Positions 29,001 through 43,900 of a DNA stretch of 64,000 bases are shown here, one piece after another. Position numbers and translations under genes: made by a program. Positions within the stretch are counted from its first letter, which is position 1, and the number at the start of each line of letters is the position of its first letter. A model generated the notes under the pieces. That model had not been told where the DNA came from and made no database searches. It saw only the letters and a program-made list of their open reading frames with translations. Source of the DNA: Elysia chlorotica (taxonomy: Eukaryota; Mollusca; Gastropoda; Plakobranchidae); NCBI GenBank assembly GCA_003991915.1, contig RQTK01000291.1, positions 1 through 64,000 on the forward strand, written 5' to 3'.

Positions 29001-32000
29001 GTTTTGTTTCGAGCACATACTGATATAAATAATTGGTTACGGAAAGTCTAAATTTAGCCACCAATGTTCATGCGGTCGCGGCGAGGTAGGCTGGGCGAAA
29101 CTAAATGAACGGTGGCAAACAGCCATGCTCTCTCTTTCTCTTCTCTCTCTCTCTCTCCCTTTGTCTTTCTCTCTTTGTATTTTGAGATATAAATGGTAAA
29201 ATGTTGTCCTATGGAATATTTGTGAATGCTAATAAATTTAAAAAAAAAAAAAATTTTTTTTCTTCAAGGTTCCATGCATGATAAAAGTGATCTAAATGTA
29301 TAAAAAATGGTGAAAACAATATTTCAGCTCACATGTACAAGCACACAGGAGTGAAACCATTTGAATGCGACCAGTGTCACAAGCGTTTCACCAACATCAA
29401 GGGGTTAAGATTGCATTCTAGGAAACACACCGGACATAGACCTTTTCTGTAAGTTGTGTATGTTTCTATTGCAGCAAAGATAACTTTCTCTCTTCAAACA
29501 TTGTACTATACACTGCTTACACCTATATACATGCAGAATGTGCAGATAGAAAAACAACCATTGAAGTACTCTAACTGCAAAATGAGGATTTAGTGTAAAG
29601 TCATTGTGAAATTGGGAAATGTAACCTTAAAAGAGGAAAGAATTCAGTCTCAAATTGAGACGAGGGCAGATTGTTAGCCATTTGTACATATGAGAAATGC
29701 CCATCTCTTAAAAATATGAATAAAATAACACAATTGTGGTGATTTCAAGGCCTCAATGACATGTAGCAGTGGTGATTTGTAACTTAGGTAAGTAAGCATG
29801 CTAGGGAAAGAGTGTCACAAAATGTACCTGCAAGGAGCATAGCTTCCACAGTTTATTGCATCCCAGTTGGATATTGTTTGCTCTGTTCTGGAACTGGGAA
29901 GAAGTGACCAGACGAAGAGACAAAGCACCAATTGGTACTCCATTGAGTTTGGCTTGGAGTTGGACACTCTTTTTAACCCTCGCCTGTGTCCTGAAAGGTG
30001 ACCCACAGTGTTGTGCCTGCAATTTTCACTTGTCCACTAGCCACATTTTGGTTGTCTGCCCAAAATTTCAGCTGGAAAGAATTGGTCAACTGTCCGCTAT
30101 TTCACCGGGAAAGAAATCTGCACCTGGCTATCAAACCACAAGAGAGAGTATTAACTATTTTTTATGTTAGTCCTCAGCCCATACTAAGGTTTCTGAAAGG
30201 GATTGATGTACCGGTATTCTTAAAATATAACTGTTAAACCTCTGGTTTGTCTAGGGGTATTAAAAATATTCACAGCCAATCACATGACTCGTCCATAGAA
30301 AATAAATCCAAAGTCCGCAAGTAACAATTTCAAACTGTTTAATCCAACAAAAGGGCTATACTCTACAATGTTTGTAGGACGGCTGAATAGTACAATTACT
30401 AGACTCTGGAAAAGTATTGTTGACTCATGAAAACAATGTTGACTCCTGAAATGTTGACTCCTCCTAAATCTAATTAAGATTCTTATTTATACAAAATTTC
30501 GCCGAATCATCCAGAACAAGAATTACGTAAATCATAAGAGAATATTCTCGGTACATCTCTTTAGCAATTAACAACCAATCAGAACAAAGGTAAACAAGAG
30601 GTGACGAGGTGATTACTATTCTAGAACTAGCCGGAGGTTTCGAGAAGGGCTGTGTTCAGTAAGCAAAACTCACAATCAAATTCTTAGGCTTGAAATACAA
30701 TCGTTATGCAAACAAACAAGATAATGTACATACATCTAGTCAATCCGCTACCCAAAAGTTACGCACCTAAAAAGGGTGAGGAAATGAATAGATCAACTTA
30801 TAGTACAATGCGTTACACATCCCCCCACTTAAAATAATTTTTCCTAAAAATTTATTATCACATCCAAAGCATTGTAAATTGCCATACACATGATACAAAT
30901 AATCAATAAAATAAAAAGTAGATAAATCATGAGACCTTTACTTGAAGTGGGCGTACCGGCAGTCATGCTTTACGAATAGTATTACATACTAGCAATTCAA
31001 ACAATAAAAGTATTACTTCAGAAAATAAAACATTACAATAAGTACAGGCATATCAGAAGTTGCCCACTTCACAACAATGCCAACAATGCAATCTAAACAT
31101 TACATTTAATAATAAGTATTCAAAATATTATACAGGAACTCTGCTAAGAAACGTGGATGTGGATGCATGGTTGTTGAAGCTACTGCCAATGTACCATGAT
31201 TACATTTTCTACTGAACACTGCACTGCACAGGGCAGTTTCTATACAGTAGCGGATCACTTAGTTTGCCTTGTCTGACCTTCTGACTGCTCGTTTCTTGAT
31301 GGGTGGGCTGTCAGCCCACTGCTTATCAGCGTGCCGATCCGCAATTTCAGCAAGAAAATTACATCATTCACTACCTTCTAATATGCATTGTTATTATTCA
31401 AATCCCACTTTGAAATATACCAAATAAAAACTACGCATGTTCTCTATAAGGCTCAGTTGTTCATTTTACTCTGTGTATACCGGGTCATATTTTATATGCT
31501 TTGAGCGATGTTTTAGCGTTCCTATCTTTTTAAAAGTTTGTTAATGTTATATAAAAATCTGTATGATGATTTAATATCTTTTTATATATGTAATGTGCGG
31601 AAAACATTAAAAAACGTTTAAAATTAGATAATGTTACTGAGGTGGCACAAAAAAAGTCAGGCCATTTTTTTTACACTTACTACCCCCTTTTTTCCGCCCA
31701 TCTCTTGGAAACTTATGGGACATAACATCAATTTGAAGATTCGATTTAGATTGCATTTTTAGCAATTACATATATAAATAATAATTATATATATCGCCCT
31801 TTAGTGCTCTGGATTGACTAGTGGGAGGTCAAAGCTTTAATATTCAGATGATATTTCCATTTCTCTATAGAACTTTCAACTAGGGCTACAAGAGTTCTAT
31901 TTCTAAGCGCATAATCCCTTCAGTCAGGATGCATACAGGAGGAATGCTGTTGTTTCATATAAAAAAAAGATTTAAACTGAAACATATCACACCCACAGCT

Positions 32001-34863
32001 ATTTAAAATTAAATAATTTTAATTGTGATCACATGCAGGAAAAGAAATTATAATTGGCTAAGAGGCAGACAGACAGAGAGAGAAGGAACGAAGTTGAGCT
32101 AGAGTTTGAGTTTGACTTTGTGTTTGTTGCTTAGCGTCCAGCGTCAGCACTGTGTATAGTGTGGATGGATCCCAAGACTAACGTCTAACAATTTTACGTG
32201 CTGCTATTACTGAGACAGAGCAGGGATACCCTGACTCCTATCTTAGCCGGCCACAGTGTACTGACATCGCTCCAACCAGTAGGAGACGAAATTAGACAAA
32301 TCGTTTTTGTTTTAAACCGTTTGTGGGTATCGAAACCACCACAACCAAACTCAAGTCCAGCAATACAAGCAGCAATAAACCAGTACATTAGAATACAGAA
32401 GAATGTTCCCAAATAAAATCATTCTCAAGTGGCACATATATCATAAGAGAAACATTGTATCCCACACATACAGCAATACAGTAACAGGATAGGGCTGGGT
32501 CTGTTAGGATAGCAAGGTACAGAGAACACTCATCAATCAAATGATTTCAACAATAGAAAACCACAAATCCCACAGATTTACAAACGATCTAAAAAATTAC
32601 ACTACATAGTTATTGATAATGACTTGTTTACTCCGGATGGTACCTGATTTGGTAAAATAAATGTCTAACATGTTGGGAACAAAATGTTTAAATTTTTTTT
32701 TCAATTGTGGAAATTTTTTTGTTAATTGAATATTTATTTTATATAATTAGTCATGGATTCAATAATGTGAAAAATTCTTTAGATTTCCGACCCTATAACA
32801 TAAAGACTACTTCAGCTATTCTTTCATTCTTTTCGTAAATAAGCAATCACCATTTTTATTTTTATTTTACTTAAACGTAAATGTGCTTTTTTTTCCTATT
32901 AATTCTTGAGAGATGAAAGTAAAACCCAATATATTGGCAATGCCGCACACTCGCTGACACCCATACAGATTACTTGCGCTGACTGAGGAATGACACCTAT
33001 TGTGACTGAAGTTTCACCCCTATTGACCTCAGTCAGTCGGCACAGGCTTGGGCTAACAAAAGATGTGACGCTGTGTATTGCAACACCCCATTTTTTTACA
33101 CCCAGTTACCCATACCAATCCTGGACTGGTCAGGCCATTTGGCCGCTTTGGCATATTTCACAGCAGGAAGGGAGTTGAGAATCAAAATCTATTATTGTGA
33201 CATCTTCAGGACAATGAGTAGATTAAAAAAAATGTAATTACCCTATTTTACACATTTTTAAAGGTTCTGATTTTGATGGTTGCAGTCAAAACCAGCTGTA
33301 GTGAAACCAAGAAAATCACTTACAACTTCCCACAAATCAGAAAATAATAACATTAACAGTATTTTAAGATATAGAAATGGATATGGATAAATATACTTGT
33401 GAGATAGTTACTTGGCTCTGCAGATCCATATTTTAAAACTCATACTAATTTTTATACATGTTTAAGGTTTACGCATAACCTTTATCAACATGAATGTATT
33501 CATCTTATTAAAAAAAATATCAAACAATTTGTAAATAAATGAGATGGATTGGAAGGAACTTGTATGAAGTCTTATCATTTTTAAATTGTTTGGATGAAAG
33601 TAAGTTGCTGTGAGTTTGAATGAAATGAAATTGTGGGGATCTAATTTATGGTTAACTTTAGAATATAGATAATTACTTTTAACTTGTAAATCAGCTCTAT
33701 TATAGGTTTCGATTACCAATTTTTTTTAGGTGAATGGACTAACACATGGCTTTGCTTCTGATTATAAAGTTCATTTAATCTTTCTTTATGTTTACAAATT
33801 TGTTTGTTTTCCAGGTGTAACATTTGTGGGCGAGGTTTTCCTCGATCTGCTTCATTACGATACCATATCAAGACACATGAACGTGGCAATCATGCTCCCC
33901 TCACTTGTGATTTGTGCCAAAGGACTTTCACCACAATGAATCGTTTGATAAAGCATAAGGGCTACAAACATCCAGCCCAGACTCCAGTTTTTTCCTGTGA
34001 TCAATGTGGAAAACGTTTCACTGCTAAACGTAAGGCATTGTATACAACACATGAGGTCCTAAGTATGAATAAGATTTGATTTTGAAAGGTGGTTAAAGAT
34101 CATACTATGAGAAGTTAACATTTAATTTTTTTTATATTATTATCTAAATGTGTTTTTTGTGGGGTTTTTTGTTTTTTGGTATTTCCTTTTTTTTGAAAAT
34201 TTTCTATTGTACCAATACTTTTTTTTAGAAGAACACAATCAGATTCTCAGACAGTTTGAGTAAAGTCTAGCCTTAAAAAGAACACACAGAAAAAAAACCA
34301 GAAGATGTACTCCAGTCTTTTAATTTTATCTTCTGATTCCGTTTTGAAACTGGAATGGAAAGATTGGGCAGGTAGAAGTTTGATTTGTTACATGTAGAAG
34401 TCAGCAGTAACAGTTTATCTAGAATTTTTTTTATTATTATTTTTTTTTATTCTGTTGTTACTGAAAAAATGTCTTATTATTTTTATCATTAAAGATTGTC
34501 ATAGACGAGGAATTCTCATATTTGGTAGGCCTACATCTCATTCTGTCCTACAACCTCTATGGTCTAATAATTTGTTGATCGGAAGTGGATTTCAATTTCA
34601 GATTGCAAACATGTCATACATCAGTTACAATGGAAAGAAAAATTTGAAATTTATTATCTTCATGGTGATTTTTGTTTTTAATTGTTTAGATGAAATTCAT
34701 TTGAAATCCATGGGGTTTTTAGTTTATTTGTTAGTGGAACACCAAGGAGTTGTTTAAAACTGGGAACACATAGAACTTTTGCATATTAAGTCTGTCTCAG
34801 ATGGTATAGTTTTGTTTATGATTTTACACTTTTTTTCATTTGAGGCCTCAATATCTCTCTCTC

Positions 34864-34939
<76 letters not shown>

Positions 34940-37900
34940 CCACTCCCTCCCTTCTGTCAAAAAGACCAAGAGTCTTGTTATTTTACCTCCCTCCCTCCCT
35001 TATAATTCTGTCTTCCTTGACTGTTCATAGAATAGGCCTACAGCTGAGATCGAGTGACCATTGGCCCATATGCAACTCTACATTAGCTTAGTATGTTTAT
35101 TGTAAAAAGCTCTCAGCGTGCTAAGTTTGATGCAACCTGAACCTTCACTTACTAAGTTCGTCGTAATCGCTAAGTTAGAAAAACCCTGTCGTACAGCTGT
35201 TAAGACAAAAACGTAAGCAATCAGCGCATTGCTTTTTCTTATAGCTCAGCACGCCATGAAAGCAACAAACACGCCAATTCGGTCGCCATCTTGAAAAACT
35301 CAACTCAATTTTTAAAATAAGCCTAATGAAACAATAAAGCGATACGTTTACATATAACAAGCTTTTTTAGTCATTATTTGTCTCTGTTAAACTTATTCGA
35401 TGCATTAAAAAACATAACAGAATGGTGTTTTTTTATTATTCTAATCAAGTAAATTCGCGTCTTCTACTGACGCAAACTTGAGCTTAGATCTACATCTAAA
35501 CTTGCGTGTAGATCTAGATCTAGCGTTATTATTAATGAAAAACTAGAAAGTAGAATCTATACCTTAGTTTAGCTATTACAAAGTAAACTTAACCAAAGTT
35601 TATGAAATTGCATGATCTATAAGCCTAGATCTAATGAAGCCGAATCAACAGCTAAGTGTGTATGTGTGTCTTGTCAGGGCAAAAATAAGACAGAGGGGCG
35701 TGTCTTCTACCACCCTCAAGGTTATCCTAAACAGCTGGCGAGAAAAAACATGAAACCAATATAGCACCTGTCTCAGTTTGCTTTATTCTGCAAACCTAAA
35801 ACGTTGACCCTTTATTACATAATGAACAGGTGATATTAGAATTTTTAACAATTATGTGTAAGAAATTTTGCCCGGGCTGCACTCTCATGAAACAGGATCT
35901 GACCCGCTGGTGTGTAGGTTTATGAGAGGGGTGTTTAACCTATGGGTTGCTCCCCCATATTATTCGTCTATTTTGGATGTTGCTGTCGAGCTGAATTATC
36001 TTCGCAGCCTTGTATCAGCGGCAAATCTTAGGCTCCATATGCTTACTGCTAAACTGGCGATGCTCTTTGCTGTGGTCACTGGTTAATGTTGTCAAACCTT
36101 GGACATAACGTACATATGCATCTTGAAACAATAAAGCTGTGTTCCATAATGAACCACTATTAAAAACAAGCTCACTTAAGTCTCCAGTGAGGTTATACAT
36201 TGTAACCGCTTGTGCGTATTGAGGCGACAGACATATTTTTGTAAACAATATATGAAACGGACAATAAACTTACGTTACAGTTCTTTATCAGCACCCTTTC
36301 ACCCCATGTTTGTGTGACAAAAGATGCTTTGGCTTGATGGCTGAAGATTATTCTGTGTAAGGCGGACGTGGACGTGAGTATATAAGGTGGGCTCAGCACC
36401 CGGGCGATCGCATCCTCAGTGGCATCTATCTAAAGTCTCAAATGTTTCAAATGTGCTACAAAGTGATGACTGGGAAAATAAAGCTACTTGTGCACAATTT
36501 TATAACAAACTTATCTCTTCTGATAGTGCTAGTGCACTGTTTTCCAGAGGTGTCCTTAATTCGAAACGTATCTTGTTTTGAAGTCTGAGCTGTATTCTAT
36601 GAATAGTCAAGGAAGACAGAATATATGAATTAGGCAAAACTTACTTGTAAGGTGAAGTATAATTATGATTCTGTCGTCCAGGCACGTTCATAGAATTCAG
36701 TTCCCATCGTTATTTTTATGTTGGTAGTAGTAGTTATACAATACATATATTACTCTAGTCTGCTTGTCATCTCTTGCAGGAAGTTTAAAGCGTCATGAGG
36801 AAACTCACAAAGGAATACGCAAGTATCAGTGTAATTTTTGCAAGAGAAGATTTTTCAGGAAGGAGTACCTCGACTACCATTTGGTATCTCATGCTAATGA
36901 AGATCCTTCTCTTTTGGAAAATCATAAGTGTAGGGTATGCAATCAACCATATCGGTCCATTTTTTAAATTCATCTTTCACACATAAATTGCTTTTGAAAT
37001 GTTCTTAATTCAAGATGCAAGTTTTGACCACTAGCATAAACTCTGATATAGAAATGTATGATTTTAGAGGAAAAATCTATTTCAATAGTTATCACTACAG
37101 TAAGATAGCAATAATGAGTTTTCGTTTTGCTCCTTATTTATATTTTATTCTAGGTGGAGTAGTTGCTTGTATTGAAAAATAGTGAGATGTATTATAAAAC
37201 AAGATGAATTTAAAGGGAATTGCCTGATCCAAATTGTTTGAGATAGAAACGTCTAAAATATTGGAAGAATTGGTCACCATAAATGTAAAAGTTCACTTAC
37301 CTGTGCAAAAAAAAATCCACAGAGCAAATCCAAGAGACCTGTACCTGCATCCCTAAGGAAGAAAGGCTTCACTGACGGACTAGTGACTGTGACTCTCAAC
37401 ACTCCTCCAGGCACAGAACTAGATGGAAATCAGGACGCTTATAGTCAGATTGTTGAGGTCCAAGTTCCAGAAGGCTGGTCACAGGTAGAATAACTTCCAA
37501 ATTTGCTTATTAATAGAATAGAATGCTATCCAAACTCCGCTTTCAGAGAGAAAAAACAAAACAAAATTTGATAATAAAAACATTTGTACGTTTAAGCAGT
37601 ACACATAGCTGCCAACCAGTACATATAATACTATTTAGTACGTATTTGACCTCCTGAGTACGTCCGTCCGTATCTGGTTGAAAAAATATGTATTTGGCAG
37701 TATTCAGCTAAAAATTGGGTGTCCCGCCGATTGCTCAGTATTTGCTGTTATTTTCGACAATAACGCCCGTCTTATTAGTACTTTTTCGTTTATCGTTCAC
37801 TCGCGGCTCTTTTTCGGTAAAAAATGCGGTAATTAGTGTACCGCTATATCGGTAATTATGCTTCCGCCGTCGGCGATCTATCCATCCGGGAATCCCCTGT

Positions 37901-40900
37901 CTTTGTTTACTGCTGCTAGGCAGAGAGTCTGTTTCCAAGAATCCAGTTTCGGGGCGACCAGTTAGACTGATTTAGACTTTAAGCCATCTTCGCTGTCAAG
38001 CGGCGGTCCCTTCACAGTTCCTACTCTCGCACGATCAGATAAACAATTTTGTATTTTGTAGCACGAGGCACAATCGATGCCACTTTTTCACAGAGACATA
38101 CATACACACATCCCCGTTGGGCAGAGCATTATTGCATTTACTCAAAGGTGTTACATACTACACAAGATCTTTTGTCCACTCTTTTTTTATATTGTTTGTT
38201 AAAATATCAAGAAAAAGGGATTATTCAAAAAACAAAAAAATTTATTTTTGGGCTAGATTACGTTAATTCTCTCCACAGCTTTCACTTCTCTATATATATC
38301 TTGCTTATATATCGTCATCGGGATTCGGGAACATAGATCTAGACCTAAGCTTAATCTAGATCTGATATTTCAAACGGATGAATGCTGTTGCCTGCCGCTA
38401 ATGTGTTGCAACTCTAGCCAAACTGATGCCACCTTTTGTGTCGTATCACAATTGGTGGTTAAAAAGCCGTAGAATCATTGTTACAACTTGTTGCTGATAA
38501 TGATCGTTTTAATGACCCATAATATGGACATTTAGATTTTCAGTCATTTTTGTACAGTTACGATCTTTTCGGGGACACCCGATTTGTGGTATTCCCCTTT
38601 AACTTGCCGATGGAAGACATACATCCAAACAAACCTATCTGTCGTTTTGAAGTGACACTACATCACGTGAAGGTGAATCTAGATCTAGATCTAGACTGTA
38701 GCTTTATATTCTAAATCTAGCTGATATTTGATGGTATACATCTAGATCAAGTTCTGTGATATAAATCGGGAACTAGATAGTTGATCTTGAGGGTCGAACT
38801 GGCTACTAATCACGTTAAAAATCTGTATTTGCTTTCTCAAAAGTTGGCAGCTATGGGTACAGTAAAAAAAAAGAAAAAAAAAGAAAAGATTAAAAAAAAT
38901 GAAGCATATGATTTTACTATGTAAAAAAAAAAAAGACTGTAAACGTAATTTTTATTTAACTTGTTTCTTCATACTATACGCATTGAATTGTAAAACAAAA
39001 AATGTTTAATTTTTATCATTGTCATAAGCATAATTTTAAATTTGTTTTGGATATTACTTTATTTACATCTCTAGCATATTTTATTCTCCTGTCGTGTAAG
39101 ATGTTGAATGCTAAAATTGTATTGGCTTGTGTTTTGTGTGTTGTTTTATACAACTTTATTTACACATTACTTTTTCTTTCAATATGCGTAACATAAGAGC
39201 CATTCATTATTATTATTTCCCCCAGCATGCATTATAAAAAAAGCACATGTAATAAGCTTCCAATAGAATGTATCAGTATTAGGTATAATTGCCTCCTATC
39301 TGCACTGATAATCTGATTTTGAAGAAAAATTATACAGAACTATAAGATGAGAATAATCAAATTTTCTTCTAAATTTAAATTTGGGAACTCATATCTCTAG
39401 CTCTAAACTAGCTCCAGATAGATCCCAGTAACTTCATTGTCATAGATCTATCTGTGCATTACTGTATGGCTATCTCTGCGAAGAGGGGAGGGGGCAAACT
39501 GACTCAAGTGGTAGAGCCTCGGTTTCCAGATAGGGAGGTCCACGGTTTGAATCCCATGATTTGTCAAAATCTGTTTGTCCAATTTAATGTCAGTATAATG
39601 TGACTGGCTGATCAGGGGTTCAGGTCTCGTCGCCCTGTCTCATGATTTTGTGGCAGTCTTGGGGTTGGTCCACAATGTAGTCTAAATAGTCCTCATGTTG
39701 CGCGTTAAGCAACCAACTCAACTCAACTTAATCTCTATAAAGAGTGCTAGATCTTGTTTAAAAAAAGACATGGGTCCGCCCTTTGACCTTAAACGTTTGT
39801 AATAATTGTAGATCTAGAAACAACAATCTGTATAGGCTCTATAGAATGTTGTGTTTGCTGTTAGTACCTTTAGTCTCAAAACAGGAAGAGGCCATCTTGC
39901 TTGCCAGGACTTCAGGATCTCTTGTGTTTCCAGGTTGACCAGTCATGGCCAAAGTACTGGAGCATAATACTCTATCTCCTCCCATGAAGTTGAAGCTGTA
40001 GTGCTGACTCTCTACATTGTTTATGTACAGTTTTGTATACTTTGCAAACTGTCTTGTTTGCATTATATTCATGATAAATAAACATTTAACTTTGATACAA
40101 TTTGATCACAAATGGGGAAACTTAGAACAATGATGAAACTAAAAGTTTAAGACACACTCAGCTCCTGTGAGTTGTCCTTATCTCTCCTTGAGATATATAA
40201 TTTACAAATCAAGCCTTTGGGTTGGCTTGATGGTCCTCCTGAAGCGGCTGGTGTTGAAAGTTTGAGGAGTTGATGACTGTGGAGGATCACTTGACAAGAC
40301 CGGAATGGTTTGTTCATTGCCTTGTGCAGGTGTAGGTGTACAGGTCTTGAATGCTTGGAGACGCAGCTGGTATTAAAGTACTGTTTTGTCGATCTGGCAA
40401 CTCACTGTTTTCTGGCAGTATAATGTATGATCTTGGAGAATGGTGTTGTTTTACCACAGTGGCATTACGTCCCAAGTCTTTGTGAATACTTTGTCGCCAG
40501 GGTTTATTTCCGCATGAGACTTGTTGGCAAGGTGACGCCTGTTGTACTGTCTGCACATGTCTTCTCTGTTCTTGTTCTCTCGTTCTTGAAGAAGCTCTTG
40601 ATTTGGTGATCTGGTTTTTGTTCCACAATGGGCAGTTTTTTTTGTAATTTCCTGCCCATTAAAAGCTCACTAGGGGAAAATTTGTCAGGGAGAGTAATGG
40701 CTCTGTAATTTAAAAGTGCTATGTAGGGATCATCTGCTTTTTTGATAAAGTTCTTGATGGTTTGAATGGCTGTTTCAATCATGCCATTGCTTTGAGGGTA
40801 GCGAGGTAAGCTGGTTACATAAATAAAACCGTAGCTTTTAGCGAAATTTTTGAACTGCAGGCTAGCAAATTGAGGCGTATTTTCAGAGACGATGATGTCG

Positions 40901-43900
40901 GGTATTCCATCTGTTGCAATGATGGACTTCATCTTGATAATCAAGTGTGTGCTAGATAGATCTTTTAACATCCTTATTTTCGGCCACCTGGAGTAGTAGT
41001 CTGTTACTGCTACGTAATTTTTGCTTTTGAGGTGGAACAGGTCGGCAGCTACTCACGACAAGGGTTGGTTTGGGAATTGAGATGGGAGAAGTGGTTCCTT
41101 GGTGTCTGGTCTCAGTTTAGCACAGGTCTACATTTTTTGATCATGCTCTCTATTTCTCGGGTGATATTGGGCCACCACACAGAGATGTGAGATTTTCTTT
41201 AATAACTTTGAATGGTTGCTCCCTGTCCACTCGTTTTCCTTCTTGAGGAGAGAGCATGAGGTTCTGCTGTTGATGCTAAGTCCTGAGCAAACTTTGTCAT
41301 CTGGTTGACCATGCCTAGGAATCTTTGTAGTTCAGGGATATTCTGTGGTGGAGGGAAGTTTTGGATGCCTTTAACCTTGTCTGGGTCTGCGTGGATGCCT
41401 ATAGTGTCAATGATGTGTCCAAGGAATTTCAATGAATGCTTGGAGAAGGAGCACTTTTCGTTTAAAGTGAGGCCTGCAGGCATTTCAAGACGTCTCATAC
41501 TCGCATGCCATGAGTGGCTTTGTCTGGGGCGTAAATGATGATGTCGTCGATGTGACATACGGTGCTATCTTGATCGTGGAGAATCTCGGTCATGGTGCAT
41601 TGGAAGACTTCAGATGCTGAGGAAATGCCAAAAGGCAGCCTGTTGAAGCAGTACCGTCCAAAGGGTGTGAGAAAGGTGGTGTATTTTTTGCATTCTCTCT
41701 CGGAGTAGAATTTGCCAAAATCCTGATCTGGCATCCAACTTTGTGAAGAATTTGCTCCCTGCAAACTGTGCAAGGTCTTCATCCACCAATCTCAATGGGT
41801 GTCCCTCTCGTTTGACGGATTTATTGAGGGCTGTAAAGTCTACACATATATGCCGACTGAACCGCCTTGCTTGGAGATGACAACCATACCTGCGCACCAG
41901 TCTGTAGGCTATGTGATCTCTGAAATCACTCCCTGTTCAAGCATCTCTTCTAGTCACCTTTGACATTAAAGGACGTGCTACCTTCCTTGGAGTATAAATG
42001 TGTGATGGCTGTATGTTATCGTGTAGCTTGATGGCGTATGGTATTTTTAGCTTTCCCAGACCTGAGAATAGTTTAGGGAATTCCCGTTTGAGGTTGGGGC
42101 TGGCTTCATCAAGTTCTTGTATTCTTGTCACGAGACCCAGTTTGACGCATGCATGACGGCTCAGGAGGGAGTGCTCTTGTCCTTTCACAACGTAAATTTT
42201 CTCTTTGATGTTTTTGTCTTTGTGGCTTAGTGTCTTAGTTGCATAGCCAATGACTGTCAGGTTTTTACCTTCTGCTGCACGAAGTATTTTGTTTGGTTTT
42301 TTTTGTGTTTATTATGATTGGCTTTTTTTTTTTTTTTTTTTACTACTGTAACTGATTCCCCTGTTTCTATTTTTAATTATTTTGGTTTTCCTTTAATCTG
42401 TTCCTCATTTGTCCAGTCACTGTCATTTTTTTGTTGGTTTATCTTACTATGTATCGCTTTTTGTTCCCTGTCCTGGTGGTACTGCATGCCTACTTCTGAC
42501 ACTGGTCTGAAATTTGATTCGGATCTCTCTGTAACTGTTGTTGACTGTCTGACCTGCAGACCTGTTGGTAGTGACCAATTTTAGAGCATGTGTTGCAGCG
42601 TGCGATGCGAGCTGGGCATTAAGTCCTTGGGTGGTTGGCCTAACAACAAAAATGACAGGAGGGTCGGGGCTGTACTTGGGAAGGATTTTCCTTGTGCTGT
42701 TGATTATATCTATCGCTTGTAGGCCTCCTTTTTTGCCCTGGGTAGCTGCATCTTCTGCAGAGTGGCAAATGTCAATGCACTTGTCAAGTGTAAGTTGTCT
42801 TTCTTTTGGAGGTCAGTGCAAGTTTGTTGGTCACTGATCCCTGTGACTACAGTGGACCTTGGATATAACGAAATTGTTGGGCTTGAGTTAAAATTTTGTT
42901 ATAACCAAGGTTTTGTTTTAATCAAGGTTTTGTTATGTGATGATTGACCTGCAGATTATGAATGAAAAAAGTACTTCATATGGCGATTGCAAATTCTTTT
43001 TTCTTCTAGATGTACGATAACCCTTTCTTTTTCTTATCCCTTCTTTTGCTTTAAACTTATTTTAAGATTTATTTTTCTTCACCCACTGAAGAATGAAATT
43101 GGGTACATAATTACATAAAATGTGGATCATTGGCAGAAGCTGCTACGAGTCACGACCATCAACCTTTCCCCTCTGAGTTCCCTGTTTCCAGGTTGCAGGC
43201 TTGGGACTGCCAGTGGCCCCTCAAAAGGACTTTTTTCTTTCTTTTTTTTTTTTATAAATAAAATGGAATAAAATTAAGAATAGATCTAGATCTAGATTTG
43301 ATATGCCTGTACACTCCCATACATAAAAATAAAAAATAAATAGAAAAAAGGGGGGGAAAAACACCTAAAGTGCCAAAAACCACTAAAACACTAAATGCAA
43401 CCAAAAAAGACTAGATCTAAATCTAGTCTCAAAAAACGGAAAATGGCAACACTGCTGTAAATTGAGGACCGTCAATAGCCTAGTGCCTCTTCACCCCAGA
43501 AAGAGAGAGAGATAGAAAGTGTAAAAGAAAGAGAGAGGGGGGGAGTAGGGAAAGGTTCAGCGAGAGAGAGAGAGAGAGCGCTCTCCGCGGTGTACCCTGC
43601 TCTTTGGGCCTATGGTGGCGCGTCAACAACAGTTTGTTGAATCTGCGAAGCCTTGGACTGGCATTGGAGCGCACACACACAAACATAGAGTTGACTCGCA
43701 CACTCAGCGTTGTCTCTTGCGAACAAAAACTATGATGTTTTAGTCTGTGTGCAAAGGCTTACGATAGACACCACGTAACACTGCCCACTGATAGAATTAA
43801 TGACTGTAGCAACCAAGCACCCTCCACTTCACAATGACCTACTCACTCCATCCGCGCAGCCTTTGGCATCGCAATGCAGAAAACCAGTCAGGTTTACACT

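Larger units (their letters stand above)
21780..29327. other. Intron 8 (7.5 kb) between halves of finger 1
   Basis: Holds repeat R2 copy A, SINE copy 2 (24694), a 14-bp triple repeat (26341-26382), an unassigned minus-strand coding-like stretch (26767-27320) and otherwise AT-rich sequence. No extra exon is required by phase. The open frame 28187-28438 was considered and not called. Confidence 0.6.

Noticed and set aside
34030..34079. Reading exon 10 through to the stop near 34079
   Set aside because: The donor at 34030 restores a canonical finger 5 with exon 11; read-through gives a malformed finger.
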